Notes: generated by a model not told the origin, from the sequence alone. Positions 1 to 7,472 are shown, counted from the stretch's first letter. The stretch: DNA of 24,184 nucleotides from Armatimonadota bacterium (GCA_014380985.1 JACMIU010000202.1:1-24184), one strand, 5' to 3'. Numbers and translations are program-made.

Positions 1-189
1 GTTCGCGCCGGGATAGGCGGAGCGGAACGCCACACGCGGACGCAAATCGTCGTCGCTAACGATAAACTTGTTGTCGTCTACGTTAATCGTCACCAGTTTG
101 CCGATATTTTCCTCGGTTTCCACGGCGTCGCGGATGCCGTTGTTGTACAGTTCCTGCCCGCGCTTGAGTAGTTCGTCACCGGATAGCAT
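1..189 (-). CDS. Small hypothetical protein, N-terminal 63 residues (cut by window edge)
   Basis: The reading frame starts at an ATG on the minus strand and runs open off the left end of the window, so only the N-terminal 63 residues are seen. It begins MLSGDELLKRGQELYNNGIR and continues with VETEENIGKL and a VDDNKFIVSDDD stretch. This resembles, from memory, a family of roughly 70-90 residue proteins common in Cyanobacteria that start with M.G.EL...GQ.LYE and contain ETEENIGK and GDYEI segments, and are often next to a clan AA aspartic protease gene. Function is unknown to me. A Shine-Dalgarno-like AAGGAAA lies about 8 bases upstream of the ATG and a TATAAT box lies about 38 bases upstream. 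The partner gene, if present, lies outside the window. Confidence 0.7.
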   Translation of the reverse strand, partial: MLSGDELLKRGQELYNNGIRDAVETEENIGKLVTINVDDNKFIVSDDDLRPRVAFRSAYPGAN

Positions 190-207
190 TTTGTGTGTTT
201 CCTTCGT

Positions 208-232
208 TATCGGTTTTGCTACCGATATTATA
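208..232 (-). promoter_or_regulatory. Candidate -10 box and leader inverted repeat for the gene starting at 189
   Basis: On the minus strand TATAAT occupies 232-227. It overlaps and is followed by a 7-bp inverted repeat, TATCGGT at 208-214 and ACCGATA at 221-227, separated by 6 bases. The repeat sits at the end of the -10 box and around the expected transcription start, where an operator would act, or it could fold as a small hairpin in the leader. No convincing -35 box was seen. Confidence 0.4.
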
Positions 233-245
233 TCGTGCCGCTCTA

Positions 246-758
246 TCACGGGCGCGACGAGTTGTAAAGGCAGGTTCCCAGCAATCCGAGAAACGAGATG
301 ACCCCGACGAAAAGCCAACCGAGAAGAAGATTACCCATGAACACAATCGCCCTGTAGCGGATTTTTGGCACACGCCGAACCAGCCAAACCATCGTGCCAA
401 ACCAGAGCAGGATCGTTCCCCAGAAGGTAATCACCAATCCGTTGTAGGAACCCGCACCACCGGAGGCGTTCCAGTTCACCTGCGATGTTAGTACGCCCAG
501 CGTCACCAAGAATAGCAGTATCAGAGCGGGTGGCAACAAGATTCCTCCGGCAATTCCTACCGCAACATCGCCGCCATGCGATTTTGTCAGGTAGGGCGGT
601 GCGGCGTCCGGTGCGCCCGCGACGCGTTTCCCCCCGTCCAGCACGGGGAGCGGAACCACGCCCGCGCCGCAGTTCGCGCACAGTTTCGCCCCGTCCGGCA
701 CGACGTTGCGGCAGTTCGGGCAGATGGTCGGGGCTTCGTTGTCGGGGGGCATCGGCAT
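246..758 (-). CDS. Zinc-ribbon membrane protein, copy 1
   Basis: A 170-residue protein starting MPMPPDNEAP. Near the N-terminus it has a four-cysteine zinc ribbon of the form CPNC-(x)12-CANCG. After a linker come about four hydrophobic segments, the last ending in GLLGTCLYNSS. A longer frame from a TTG at 815 is possible but would overlap the upstream gene, and both paralogues start just before their zinc ribbons, so the ATG at 758 is preferred; an ATG two codons later is equally possible. It is the last of three similar tandem genes. The family is a generic zinc-ribbon domain protein; the role is unknown. The ribbon should be cytoplasmic and could bind protein or nucleic acid, but nothing here shows a partner. 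Confidence 0.8.
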   Translation of the reverse strand: MPMPPDNEAPTICPNCRNVVPDGAKLCANCGAGVVPLPVLDGGKRVAGAPDAAPPYLTKSHGGDVAVGIAGGILLPPALILLFLVTLGVLTSQVNWNASGGAGSYNGLVITFWGTILLWFGTMVWLVRRVPKIRYRAIVFMGNLLLGWLFVGVISFLGLLGTCLYNSSRP

Positions 759-789
759 GGTAGGTTTGCTCACGTTCGTTGTAACGCGC

Positions 790-1227
790 TTATCCGTTAA
801 CAATGCAGGTTGCAAACAAGCCGAGGAGCGCGAGAGCCGCCAACCAGAGCCAGCCGACCAGCATCTTATGAAAAACGATTACTAAAGGTATACGGCTCCT
901 CTTTATGGACTTCGCAAGCGAGATCATAATGGAGAACCAAGCCAGCAACGCACAAAGAACAATATACAAACTCTCGACCAATCCTCCGGGCGAACCGGCG
1001 AGTAGCCGGAGAACGTAGTACCAAAAAGCGGCGAGGAGCAGCGGAAAAATCAGTCCGGCGAAAACGCCCAGCGCGATGTCGCCGGTGCGCGACTGCGTCT
1101 CGTAGATGGGAGCATCAGTATCGGGGGGAGCAAGGCTTGTGCCACAGTAAGAGCAAAGCCGCGCCCCATCCGGCACGGTTTCGTGGCAGTTCGGGCATTC
1201 GGTCGGCGTGTCGTCGGGAGTAGGCAT
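790..1227 (-). CDS. Zinc-ribbon membrane protein, copy 2
   Basis: A 145-residue protein beginning MPTPDDTPTECPNC. The zinc ribbon reads CPNC...VPDGARLCSYCG, the same VPxGxxLCxxCG pattern as its two neighbours. A short linker leads to a conserved GDIALGVFAG turn and about four transmembrane helices, ending in LGLFATCIVNG, which matches LGLLGTCLYNS at the end of copy 1. The stop lies 31 bases before the start of copy 1, so the two are probably co-transcribed. A GGAACAGG stretch lies upstream of the ATG as a weak ribosome site. Function is unknown; identity with the sister proteins is low outside the ribbon and the GD.xLG segment, which suggests old duplication. Confidence 0.82.
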   Translation of the reverse strand: MPTPDDTPTECPNCHETVPDGARLCSYCGTSLAPPDTDAPIYETQSRTGDIALGVFAGLIFPLLLAAFWYYVLRLLAGSPGGLVESLYIVLCALLAWFSIMISLAKSIKRSRIPLVIVFHKMLVGWLWLAALALLGLFATCIVNG

Positions 1228-1240
1228 GGCTTGCCTGTTC

Positions 1241-1342
1241 CTACGCAGGGCGGATGCTGAAGCGTTCCAGCATCTCCTCCACGAGGCAACGGAACTTCGT
1301 CGCCGGATGGCATGGGGGTATCTCCCTTCGCATTTCTGCCAC
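1241..1342 (-). CDS. Possible small ORF, 33 residues, unrecognised
   Basis: In the gap between zinc-ribbon copies 2 and 3 the minus strand holds a short open frame from a GTG at 1342 (or an ATG at 1333) to a TAG at 1241. It encodes a peptide ending PATKFRCLVEEMLERFSIRPA, which is amphipathic and looks protein-like. No Shine-Dalgarno site or known family was recognised. It could be a real small gene, the C-terminal remnant of a lost gene, or chance. Confidence 0.25.
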   Translation of the reverse strand: MAEMRREIPPCHPATKFRCLVEEMLERFSIRPA

Positions 1343-1351
1343 GGGTACTAT

Positions 1352-1813
1352 TTAGAAGTTTGGAGGATTAGTGATTAATGAAATTACCAGCCAGACCAAC
1401 GCCGCAATAGCAAGAGCAAACCAGCACCACATTGTTTTCTGCATAGCATCTCCGGCTATGTGTTTTCTGCTTTTTATTCGTTTGGCAATCCAAAAGGGTA
1501 ATGCTATCGGAGAAATAAACGCAAAAAATATTGCCGCGAACTGATAGTTATCGGCATGTTGCCAGAAAGGATACTGCAAAATACCGAAACTAAGTAGAGC
1601 AAATGCCAACGGACAAAAAACACCAAATGCTATGCCGAGCATTATGTCTCCCCGTTTAGAACTCGTCCAGTATGACGACGGATCGCGCTTCGTTTTACCA
1701 ACGAGGTGCGGAAGTGGAGGGACGTTTGCGCCGCAGTAGGGGCAGAGCCGCACCCCTTCCGGCACGGCTTCTTGGCAGTTTGGGCAGGCGATTGGCGGCA
1801 TATCTTCGGGCAT
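1352..1813 (-). CDS. Zinc-ribbon membrane protein, copy 3
   Basis: A 153-residue protein starting MPEDMPPIACPNC. The frame is open further upstream, but that extension would run into the 3' end of the GH20 gene and has a different, arginine-rich composition; the paralogues support the ATG at 1813. The ribbon is CPNC...VPEGVRLCPYCG, followed by SSKRGDIMLGIAFGVF and about four hydrophobic helices. A basic segment (KRIKSRKH) separates the last two helices, as KSIKRSR does in copy 2. Its base composition is less GC-rich than its neighbours in the membrane part. A minus-strand TACAAT at 1842-1837 is a possible -10 box for this cluster. Role unknown. Confidence 0.78.
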   Translation of the reverse strand: MPEDMPPIACPNCQEAVPEGVRLCPYCGANVPPLPHLVGKTKRDPSSYWTSSKRGDIMLGIAFGVFCPLAFALLSFGILQYPFWQHADNYQFAAIFFAFISPIALPFWIAKRIKSRKHIAGDAMQKTMWCWFALAIAALVWLVISLITNPPNF

Positions 1814-1856
1814 TTGCGTAGCGGTTCCGGTACGCCATTGTACCGCGCCTTGCCCC

Positions 1857-3422
1857 CTATCTCTTGCGCGAAGCCACCGACTTTGCTCCCGCACCCGGTT
1901 TGTATGCCACCGCGTCCGACGCCGACACGCCCGCATACGATTTGGCGAACACCGTGTTCCAGTTGTACGGCAGTTTTTCCGGCGCGGGTCCCGTTCCGCC
2001 GTTCCAGAAGTATTCCGCCGCTAAGACGAACGCCGTGAATTGCGGACGCCAATCGGCGTTGGACAGTTGCGACTCTTTCGACTCGTAGCCCGCCCACGTG
2101 GACTGAATCGCGCCGATTCCGCCTATTTCTACCATCTTCTTGCTAAAGCCGGGGATATTGCCGGGACGGTTCCACGTGGTCGCAATCAGGTTTTTGAAGC
2201 CCTCTTTTTTGTACAAGTCCATCGAGGGGTACACGTCGCGCTCGCCGTACTGCCAGTTAGCAAGGTAAATATCGCGGGGCAATCCGTCGCGCACGGCTTT
2301 CGCCTCGGCGGGGGTTCGCGCCGTGCCAAAGTCAGGCGACACTTCTTTCGGGAATAGCCCCATGTCCGCCCAGATATAAATCGGCTTGCCGCGCTTGGCG
2401 AACAGCGTTTTGTAATGCTTCACCGCGCCGACGTATAACTGCGGAAACGTCTTACCCTTCGAGCGATACGGCATCCGCCCGCGCATATGCACTTCGTCCA
2501 AACCGACATGGAACGCGGGCGCATGAAACAAATCGTCCGCCTCGGTGATAAAGCCTTCGACATACTTCACCGCGGCGGGGTCGGAAAAGTTGACCGCATA
2601 CGGCTTGTCGGGGTCTTCGGCGTACTTCTTGTTGTCCGCCTTATTAAACAGCCATTCCATGTGACCGTAGCCCTGCACCAGCGGGTACATCGTGATGCCG
2701 TGCGCTTTGGCGTAGGCGATTTGCGTCTTGAGGTCGGCTTTGTTTCCCGCCCAAGCCGGAGCGACTTCGGGGTCGTGGTTCCAGCGCACCTGCTCTGCCT
2801 GAATAAACAGCGCGTTCATTTTGTACCGGGCGAAAACGCGGTCAATCAGTTTCTTTTGAAACGGCAGGGCGTCTTTACCGTAGAACAGGTGGACGCCGCG
2901 CAGTTTCAGCGACGGGTAATCCACGATTCGCGCCGGATGAACGATGGTTTTGCCCGCCCCGTTTTTGTCGAATAGTTGCACCAGCGTTTGCGCCGCCCAG
3001 TACGACCCGGCGGAATCGCGCCCGGCAAGGGCGACGCGGCTCGCGGTGGCGTTAATCGTGTAGCCTTCGGGGTTCGGGGGCGGGGGCGCGGCGGTTTTGT
3101 CGCCAATCACAATGCCGCTTTTCTGCGCGGCTAATGCGGCACGCGGCACAGTCACCGTGGTCGCGGTGCGCCCGTAATACACTTTGAGTTCGTTTTTGAG
3201 CAGGAATGCGGCACGTTTTTCGCCCACGGTCGCGTCTTTTGCAATCACGATACGCGGCGACGCCGGAAGCACATAGGACGCGCCTTCGGTCGCGGTGATT
3301 TTCTTCGGGCGCGGAATCAGTAGCGGCGGCGCGGCGTGAACCGGTGCGGAAACGGACAAAGACCATGTGGCGGCGAATAGGGCGAGCGGCGTGATCAGAG
3401 CGGAAGTTTTTCGTGGAAACAT
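1857..3422 (-). CDS. Secreted GH20-type beta-N-acetylhexosaminidase
   Basis: A 521-residue exported glycosidase. Residues 1-31 form a signal peptide (basic start, hydrophobic core, cleavage near AHA/APP). Residues about 33-165 resemble the GH20 N-terminal domain, with the LIPRPKKI opening seen in this group and GYTINATASRVALAGRDSAGSYWA. The catalytic TIM barrel begins near SLKLRGVHLFYGK and carries HVGLDEVH, with the Asp309-Glu310 pair that in GH20 enzymes does substrate-assisted hydrolysis of terminal beta-linked GlcNAc or GalNAc. Barrel tryptophans follow (YIWADMG, LANWQYG, TTWNRPGN, STWAGYE). Likely acts outside the cytoplasm on chitin-like oligomers, peptidoglycan sugars or glycans; the exact substrate cannot be read. 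It is a single gene with its own promoter. Confidence 0.9.
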   Translation of the reverse strand: MFPRKTSALITPLALFAATWSLSVSAPVHAAPPLLIPRPKKITATEGASYVLPASPRIVIAKDATVGEKRAAFLLKNELKVYYGRTATTVTVPRAALAAQKSGIVIGDKTAAPPPPNPEGYTINATASRVALAGRDSAGSYWAAQTLVQLFDKNGAGKTIVHPARIVDYPSLKLRGVHLFYGKDALPFQKKLIDRVFARYKMNALFIQAEQVRWNHDPEVAPAWAGNKADLKTQIAYAKAHGITMYPLVQGYGHMEWLFNKADNKKYAEDPDKPYAVNFSDPAAVKYVEGFITEADDLFHAPAFHVGLDEVHMRGRMPYRSKGKTFPQLYVGAVKHYKTLFAKRGKPIYIWADMGLFPKEVSPDFGTARTPAEAKAVRDGLPRDIYLANWQYGERDVYPSMDLYKKEGFKNLIATTWNRPGNIPGFSKKMVEIGGIGAIQSTWAGYESKESQLSNADWRPQFTAFVLAAEYFWNGGTGPAPEKLPYNWNTVFAKSYAGVSASDAVAYKPGAGAKSVASRKR

Positions 3423-3423
3423 C

Positions 3424-3482
3424 GGTATATACCAATCCTTAGAGTTATGTTTTGTTATAGCAGTAATCGTGCCGTTTCACAA
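3424..3482 (-). promoter_or_regulatory. Promoter and leader of the GH20 gene, with a 10-bp palindrome
   Basis: On the minus strand TTGTGA (3482-3477), a 17-base spacer and TATAAC (3459-3454) form a well-spaced sigma-70-type promoter. An AAGGAT Shine-Dalgarno site lies at 3440-3435. Between it and the ATG sits a perfect palindrome, GGTATATACC (3424-3433). The -35 overlaps the probable -35 (TTCACA, 3476-3481) of the divergent gene starting at 3513. Confidence 0.55.
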
Positions 3483-3500
3483 CACGGTCGCCGCATCGGG

Positions 3501-3506
3501 TACACT
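3501..3506 (+). promoter_or_regulatory. -10 box (TACACT), predicted leaderless start at 3513
   Basis: TACACT ends six bases before the ATG at 3513. Transcription normally starts 6-8 bases after the hexamer, so the mRNA would begin at or next to the start codon. No Shine-Dalgarno site fits in the gap. TTCACA at 3476-3481, 19 bases upstream of the hexamer, is a possible -35. Confidence 0.5.
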
Positions 3507-3512
3507 TCCCGC

Positions 3513-4148
3513 ATGGAACCTACCGAACCCGGCGAGCCGGTCGAACCCGGCGAACTGCCCGATGCCCTGCGCGGCGTGTCGGTTGAATCTCTGCTGACGT
3601 ATCGCAAAATGGCGATGGCGACCGTTGCCGTGTACCTCGCCCTGCCCGATTCTTACGCCGACGCGATTTTATCGGACGCGATGGACGAATACCACGCGGG
3701 CGCGTTCAACGACCGCGAGATGCAAAAGCGCGACGATTTCGGGGCGTACCAGCGGGTATTGTCGCGGGAAGCCATCGTGCGCTATGCCGGAACCGCCGCC
3801 GAAGGGCTTGCCGCCCCGCCCGATTCGCCGCTCGCGCAAAAGCGCGTGATGGGCGAAACCGGCGGCTTAGGCATGACCGACGACATCAACGTCATTTTGC
3901 GCGTTCACGAACTGTGGGCAAACCTCGAAGCACCGGGCGGCGACGGCGCGTTCGGCGACGCCGTGGACGCAATTCTGGGATTCGTCAAGCGGCACACCTG
4001 CAACTACTACAATGCGTGTGCGTTCCATCTCGTGCGCGAAAAACTGCTTCCGGTAATCTTGGACGCGGCGGAAATCGCCGTCAAAGGCGACCCGGTAACG
4101 GCGGTACAACTGATTCGTATGCTGGATGCGCGGGGGCTACTCCCATAA
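3513..4148 (+). CDS. Hypothetical helical protein, unrecognised family
   Basis: A 211-residue protein with no signal peptide or membrane segment. The start was placed at the ATG giving MEPTEPGEPVEPGELPD; the frame extends 22 codons further upstream, but that part covers the divergent promoter region. After the Pro/Glu-rich N-terminus (repeats of EPGE) the protein is mostly helical, with LLTYRKMAMATVAVYLALPDSY, a GETGGLGMTDDINVILRVHELW segment, CNYYNACAFHLVREKLLPVILDAAE and a C-terminal helix ending DARGLLP. No catalytic motif was recognised. Its stop overlaps or closely precedes the Nudix gene, so the two are probably one transcript. Confidence 0.7.
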   Translation: MEPTEPGEPVEPGELPDALRGVSVESLLTYRKMAMATVAVYLALPDSYADAILSDAMDEYHAGAFNDREMQKRDDFGAYQRVLSREAIVRYAGTAAEGLAAPPDSPLAQKRVMGETGGLGMTDDINVILRVHELWANLEAPGGDGAFGDAVDAILGFVKRHTCNYYNACAFHLVREKLLPVILDAAEIAVKGDPVTAVQLIRMLDARGLLP

Positions 4149-4183
4149 TCAACGATTCTTTCACCCGTGCGTACCCGCCGACC

Positions 4184-4981
4184 GTGCCGGAAACGGGAAA
4201 GCCCGCCCGATTCCTGCCGTTCGCCCAAGGGCGCGATTTGGCTATCGGCGATGGCACGCTACTTTCCGGCGCGGTCGGCGACGCCCTGCTGTTCGCCGAT
4301 GCCACGACGGAAGCCCTGTACCTCGGCGATTTGAACGGCGCGGCGTGTCTCGCCTATGTCGCCGATGAAACCGCCGTTGCCGAAAGCGACACGTCCGCTA
4401 CGGGATTGCGGAACCTGTTTGATGTGCTTCCCCCCGACGAGTACGCCGTCGCCGGGCTTGCCGCGCACCTTCTCCACTGGCAAACGATTTCGCGCTTTTG
4501 CCCCAAATGTGGCGGCGCGACACAGCCGACCGCGAACGCTTGGGCAAAAACCTGCACGGTTTGCGGCTACGCGCCGTACCCGGTGGTGTCGCCCGCCGTG
4601 CTGATGCTGATTCACGATGGCGGTAGCCGCGTTTTATTGTCGCACAAAGCCGGTTGGGGCGACCGGTGGAGCATTTTAGCCGGGTTCGTCGAGCCGGGCG
4701 AAACGATGGAAGAATGCGTCGAGCGCGAAACCCGCGAAGAAGTCGGCTTGAGCGTTACCGAAATTGTCTATCGGGGAAGCCAGCCGTGGGCGTTCCCGCA
4801 CCAACTGATGATCGGGTTCACGGCGCGGGCGACCGACCCGGACGCCCCCCTGACGATTGACGAAACCGAACTCGACGGCGCGAAATGGTTTGACGCGAAC
4901 GCCCTGCCGAACCTGCCCGGCAAACTGTCGCTGTCGCGCCAACTCTTAGACGAATGGCTACGGAAAATCGCCGAAAAATAG
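4184..4981 (+). CDS. nudC: NADH pyrophosphatase (NudC-type Nudix hydrolase)
   Basis: About 265 residues from the first in-frame canonical start (GTG). Domain order matches NudC: a variable N-terminal domain, a zinc ribbon (FCPKCGG...CTVCGY; cysteines near residues 106, 109, 124, 127) and a Nudix domain. The Nudix box runs from G167 (GFVEPGE) to REEVGL, with Glu173 and the REEVG glutamates that hold catalytic metal. SQPWAFP follows the box and marks the NudC subfamily that hydrolyses NAD(H) to NMN(H) and AMP and removes NAD caps from RNA. The upstream in-frame residues NDSFTRAYPPT look family-like, yet no ATG, GTG or TTG precedes them; an ATA at 4145, overlapping the previous stop, is a possible rare start. 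Probably translated with the upstream gene. Confidence 0.88.
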   Translation: MPETGKPARFLPFAQGRDLAIGDGTLLSGAVGDALLFADATTEALYLGDLNGAACLAYVADETAVAESDTSATGLRNLFDVLPPDEYAVAGLAAHLLHWQTISRFCPKCGGATQPTANAWAKTCTVCGYAPYPVVSPAVLMLIHDGGSRVLLSHKAGWGDRWSILAGFVEPGETMEECVERETREEVGLSVTEIVYRGSQPWAFPHQLMIGFTARATDPDAPLTIDETELDGAKWFDANALPNLPGKLSLSRQLLDEWLRKIAEK

Positions 4982-4994
4982 TTTTTCTTTGCCC

Positions 4995-5025
4995 TTGACC
5001 CTCCCCCCACCGGAGGCTTTATAAT
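4995..5025 (+). promoter_or_regulatory. Promoter of the merR-like gene (TTGACC / TATAAT), leaderless
   Basis: TTGACC at 4995-5000 and a perfect TATAAT at 5020-5025 are separated by 19 bases. The ATG lies five bases after the hexamer, so the transcript should start at or within a base or so of the start codon. A 19-base spacer, slightly long, is typical of promoters that MerR-family regulators distort, so autoregulation at this site is plausible. Confidence 0.65.
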
Positions 5026-5030
5026 GCGCT

Positions 5031-5909
5031 ATGTTTCGTATCGGCGACTTCGCCCGCCTCGGTCAAACGTCGGTGAAAACCCTGCATCACTACGACGAGA
5101 TCGGTTTGCTTCGTCCCTGCCATGTGGACGCGCAAACCGGCTACCGGTACTACGCGCCGACGCAACTGTTCCGCCTCGCCCGCATCCTAACGCTCAAGGA
5201 TTTGGGGTTTGCGTTGGATCAAATCGAGCCGCTCTTGCAGTCCGACCTGCCTCCGGCACAAATCGCCGCGCTTCTTCGCGCCAAACAAACCGAACTTGCC
5301 ACACGCATCGAAGCCGACACGGAACGATTCCGCCGCGTGACCGAACGACTGCGACGCCTTGATAGCGGCGATGCTTCGCGCTACGAACCGGTTATCAAAA
5401 CCGTTGCCGCCCTGCACGTCGCGGCAGTCCGCCGTAGCCTCGCGCCGGATATCGACATGGCGGCGGTGGGGGCGGTTATCGGCGCGGCATTCGGAGCGTT
5501 ATATCAAATACTCGCTACCCATCGCGTCCGTCCCGTCGGGGCAAGCATCATCTACTGGAACGATCTGCACAAAGGCGACGAAGGCGGCGAAATCCTGTGC
5601 GCGGTTCCGGTCGCGGGCGTGGTTCTCCCGGACGCGGATGTTTTCGCGCATACGCTTCCCGCCGCCCCACTGATGGAGTGCGTATCGTATCACGGGGCAT
5701 TGCTCGGCGTGGAGGAAGCGTTTTTGGCACTGATCGCATGGATTGATGGCAACGGCTACCGGATTACCGGGGCGCGGCGCGACGTGGTTTTGCACTACGC
5801 CGGAAGCCCCGACGCCGATACATCCGTGACCGAAGCACAGTTTCCCATTACCCGCGACCCGCTTCCCCCAAGCGGCGTCGCCCCGGAAGGTTCGGAAAGA
5901 AAGGATTGA
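5031..5909 (+). CDS. MerR-family transcriptional regulator with GyrI-like effector domain
   Basis: A 292-residue protein. Residues 1-70 are a MerR winged helix: MFRIGDFARLGQTSVKTLHHYDEIGLL, then TGYRYY and the LKDLGFALDQIEPLL helix. A coiled dimerisation helix follows (about 75-112), then a GyrI/BmrR-like effector-binding domain (about 120-280) that in relatives binds hydrophobic cations or drugs. The start is fixed by the MerR N-terminus; an ATG seven bases upstream inside TATAAT is in another frame. No cysteine pattern for metal sensing is present, which favours an organic ligand. It lies four bases before a small membrane protein gene, probably its regulated partner. Confidence 0.92.
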   Translation: MFRIGDFARLGQTSVKTLHHYDEIGLLRPCHVDAQTGYRYYAPTQLFRLARILTLKDLGFALDQIEPLLQSDLPPAQIAALLRAKQTELATRIEADTERFRRVTERLRRLDSGDASRYEPVIKTVAALHVAAVRRSLAPDIDMAAVGAVIGAAFGALYQILATHRVRPVGASIIYWNDLHKGDEGGEILCAVPVAGVVLPDADVFAHTLPAAPLMECVSYHGALLGVEEAFLALIAWIDGNGYRITGARRDVVLHYAGSPDADTSVTEAQFPITRDPLPPSGVAPEGSERKD

Positions 5910-5913
5910 TTTT

Positions 5914-6429
5914 ATGTCTCCCCTCGGCTTGTTTCACACCGCGCTTGGCGTCGCGGCACTGGTATTAGGCGCGGTGGTTCTCGCCCGTCCCAAAGGAACG
6001 CGCACCCACCGCATCTACGGTTACTCTTACGTGGTTTGTATGCTTCTGCTCAATGCCACCGCGTTCGGCATTTACCGCTTGATGGGCGGGTTCGGGCCGT
6101 TTCACGTGATGGCGTTAATCAGCCTCGCCGGTTTGGTGTCGGGCATTTTGCCGGTTCTTAAAAAGCCGGTGTCGGACGGCGCGATGGTCGGGCATTTGAT
6201 GGGTATCGGTTGGTCGTATATCGGGCTTTGCGCGGCAACCGCGGCGGAAATTGCGGTGCGCGTTCCCGCGCTTCGGGGGTCTACGGGCGGCTTCGTGTTC
6301 GGCGTCATGGCGTCTACCGGGGTTGTCGTGATGATCGGCAGCATCGCGCTTCGCCGCTACAGAGGGCGGCTAATGGCGCAAATGGCGAAGCCCGCGCTAC
6401 CGATGGTGACAACCGCGACGCTTCCGTAG
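5914..6429 (+). CDS. DUF2306-type four-helix membrane protein
   Basis: A 171-residue integral membrane protein with four main hydrophobic helices (about 5-25, 40-58, 65-82, 100-118) and a fifth weaker segment (about 130-147). The THRIYGYSYV motif after the first helix matches the HR..GY signature of DUF2306 proteins, whose function is not established. AAGAAAGGA at the end of the merR-like gene gives a good ribosome site, and only four bases separate the genes, so they form an operon. Role unknown; co-transcription with a ligand-sensing regulator hints at a membrane response to a small molecule, which is inference. Confidence 0.82.
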   Translation: MSPLGLFHTALGVAALVLGAVVLARPKGTRTHRIYGYSYVVCMLLLNATAFGIYRLMGGFGPFHVMALISLAGLVSGILPVLKKPVSDGAMVGHLMGIGWSYIGLCAATAAEIAVRVPALRGSTGGFVFGVMASTGVVVMIGSIALRRYRGRLMAQMAKPALPMVTTATLP

Positions 6430-6549
6430 CATGCGGCAGTATGCCTCTCCACTATTGGCGCGGTTGGATTGTCGCCGCGCCGTCCGCGTTGGTCGGGAGC
6501 AACAGTAGCAACGGTTGATGTAGCGGCGAAAAAAGTTGGCGCGAACGGC

Positions 6550-6583
6550 TTGACACGCCCCCCGGTTTGTGCCACACTATAAG
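6550..6583 (+). promoter_or_regulatory. Candidate promoter for the PEP-CTERM gene
   Basis: A perfect TTGACA at 6550-6555 lies upstream of a CACACTATAAG stretch. A 17-base spacer gives CACACT (6573-6578) as the -10; TATAAG (6578-6583) is a better hexamer but would need a 22-base spacer. The rest of the 218-base gap from 6430 to 6647 shows no gene; a GGGAG ribosome site lies at its end. Confidence 0.5.
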
Positions 6584-6647
6584 CGTCCGGTCGTAGTATT
6601 GACCAAACCCATCCGGCGACCGGCAACAGAAAATAGGGAGTTCTTCT

Positions 6648-7472
6648 ATGTTTCTCGTTAATCGTTTTCGCACCCGACGTTCCGGTATGCCCCGGTACGC
6701 AGTCAACGTTGCCTCGTGCGTGTGCGCCACGCTTGCGGCAGTATTCTTGCGCTCCGCTCCCGCAACCGCGCAAGTCACGGTGTTCGCAGGAAATTTGTCG
6801 GGCTTCAATGCCGCCGCCGGTAATCCACCGGTAGCCATTGATTTCGATGCGATTCCCGCCGGAACCGACATCACCGGATTAACCGTCGCGGGGGTCGTTC
6901 TTAGCACCACGGGCGCACCGCTCATTGTCGTGGACGGCAATGCGACGACGACGCCCACCGGCTTTTCCGGCGTCATTGATGCCAGCACGAACCGCCTTTT
7001 TCCGACAACGGGAGCCAATGTTCTGTCGCCCGGTGGTTCAATACTCGCCCCCGGTTCCAACCCCGCCGTGGAGGACGATGACCTGACCATTACCTTCGAC
7101 TCCGCCGTGTCCGCGTTCGGTTTCGATCACCTTTCGCAAAGTCGGGACGGCTTCTCGTTTACCACGATTACTGTACTGGACGCGGGCGATGTCACTCTTT
7201 TTTCCGGCGCGATTCCCATCGGTGGACCGGGCGGCGGTGCGCCGGGTGGGGCCGATTTCTGGGGCATCACCTCGCTAACCGCCAACATTAAAACGGTGCG
7301 TATCAACGAGCAGGATGGCGACTCCGCCTTCCCCGACGCCAACATCGGGTACGACACTCTGCGTTTCGTTTCTGCGCCTGCCGTTGTGCCGGAGGCGGGA
7401 ACGCTCGCACTTCTCGGTTGCGCCCTTGCACCGGTGGCGTTTGGTGTCGTGCGGCGTCGCGGGCAAAAATAG
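6648..7472 (+). CDS. PEP-CTERM sorted exported protein
   Basis: A 274-residue protein with a signal peptide (residues about 1-41; basic start, hydrophobic core, APATA/Q cleavage) and a C-terminal tail VVPEAGTLALLGCALAPVAFGVVRRRGQK. The tail is a PEP-CTERM signal: PEA/PEP motif, hydrophobic helix, arginine cluster, which exosortase systems recognise. The body is rich in Thr, Gly and Asp, with DFDAIPAGTDITGL, an opening common in PEP-CTERM proteins, and DDDLTITFDSAVSAFGFDHL, suggesting a secreted beta-sandwich. GGGAG lies 8 bases before the ATG. No exosortase is visible in the window. Function likely surface or extracellular matrix; the exact role is unknown. Confidence 0.87.
   Translation: MFLVNRFRTRRSGMPRYAVNVASCVCATLAAVFLRSAPATAQVTVFAGNLSGFNAAAGNPPVAIDFDAIPAGTDITGLTVAGVVLSTTGAPLIVVDGNATTTPTGFSGVIDASTNRLFPTTGANVLSPGGSILAPGSNPAVEDDDLTITFDSAVSAFGFDHLSQSRDGFSFTTITVLDAGDVTLFSGAIPIGGPGGGAPGGADFWGITSLTANIKTVRINEQDGDSAFPDANIGYDTLRFVSAPAVVPEAGTLALLGCALAPVAFGVVRRRGQK

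Noticed and set aside
5024..5362. ATG frame starting inside the TATAAT box before the merR-like gene
   Set aside because: It overlaps the MerR helix-turn-helix coding region in another frame and shows no protein-like pattern; the ATG at 5031 gives a perfect MerR N-terminus.
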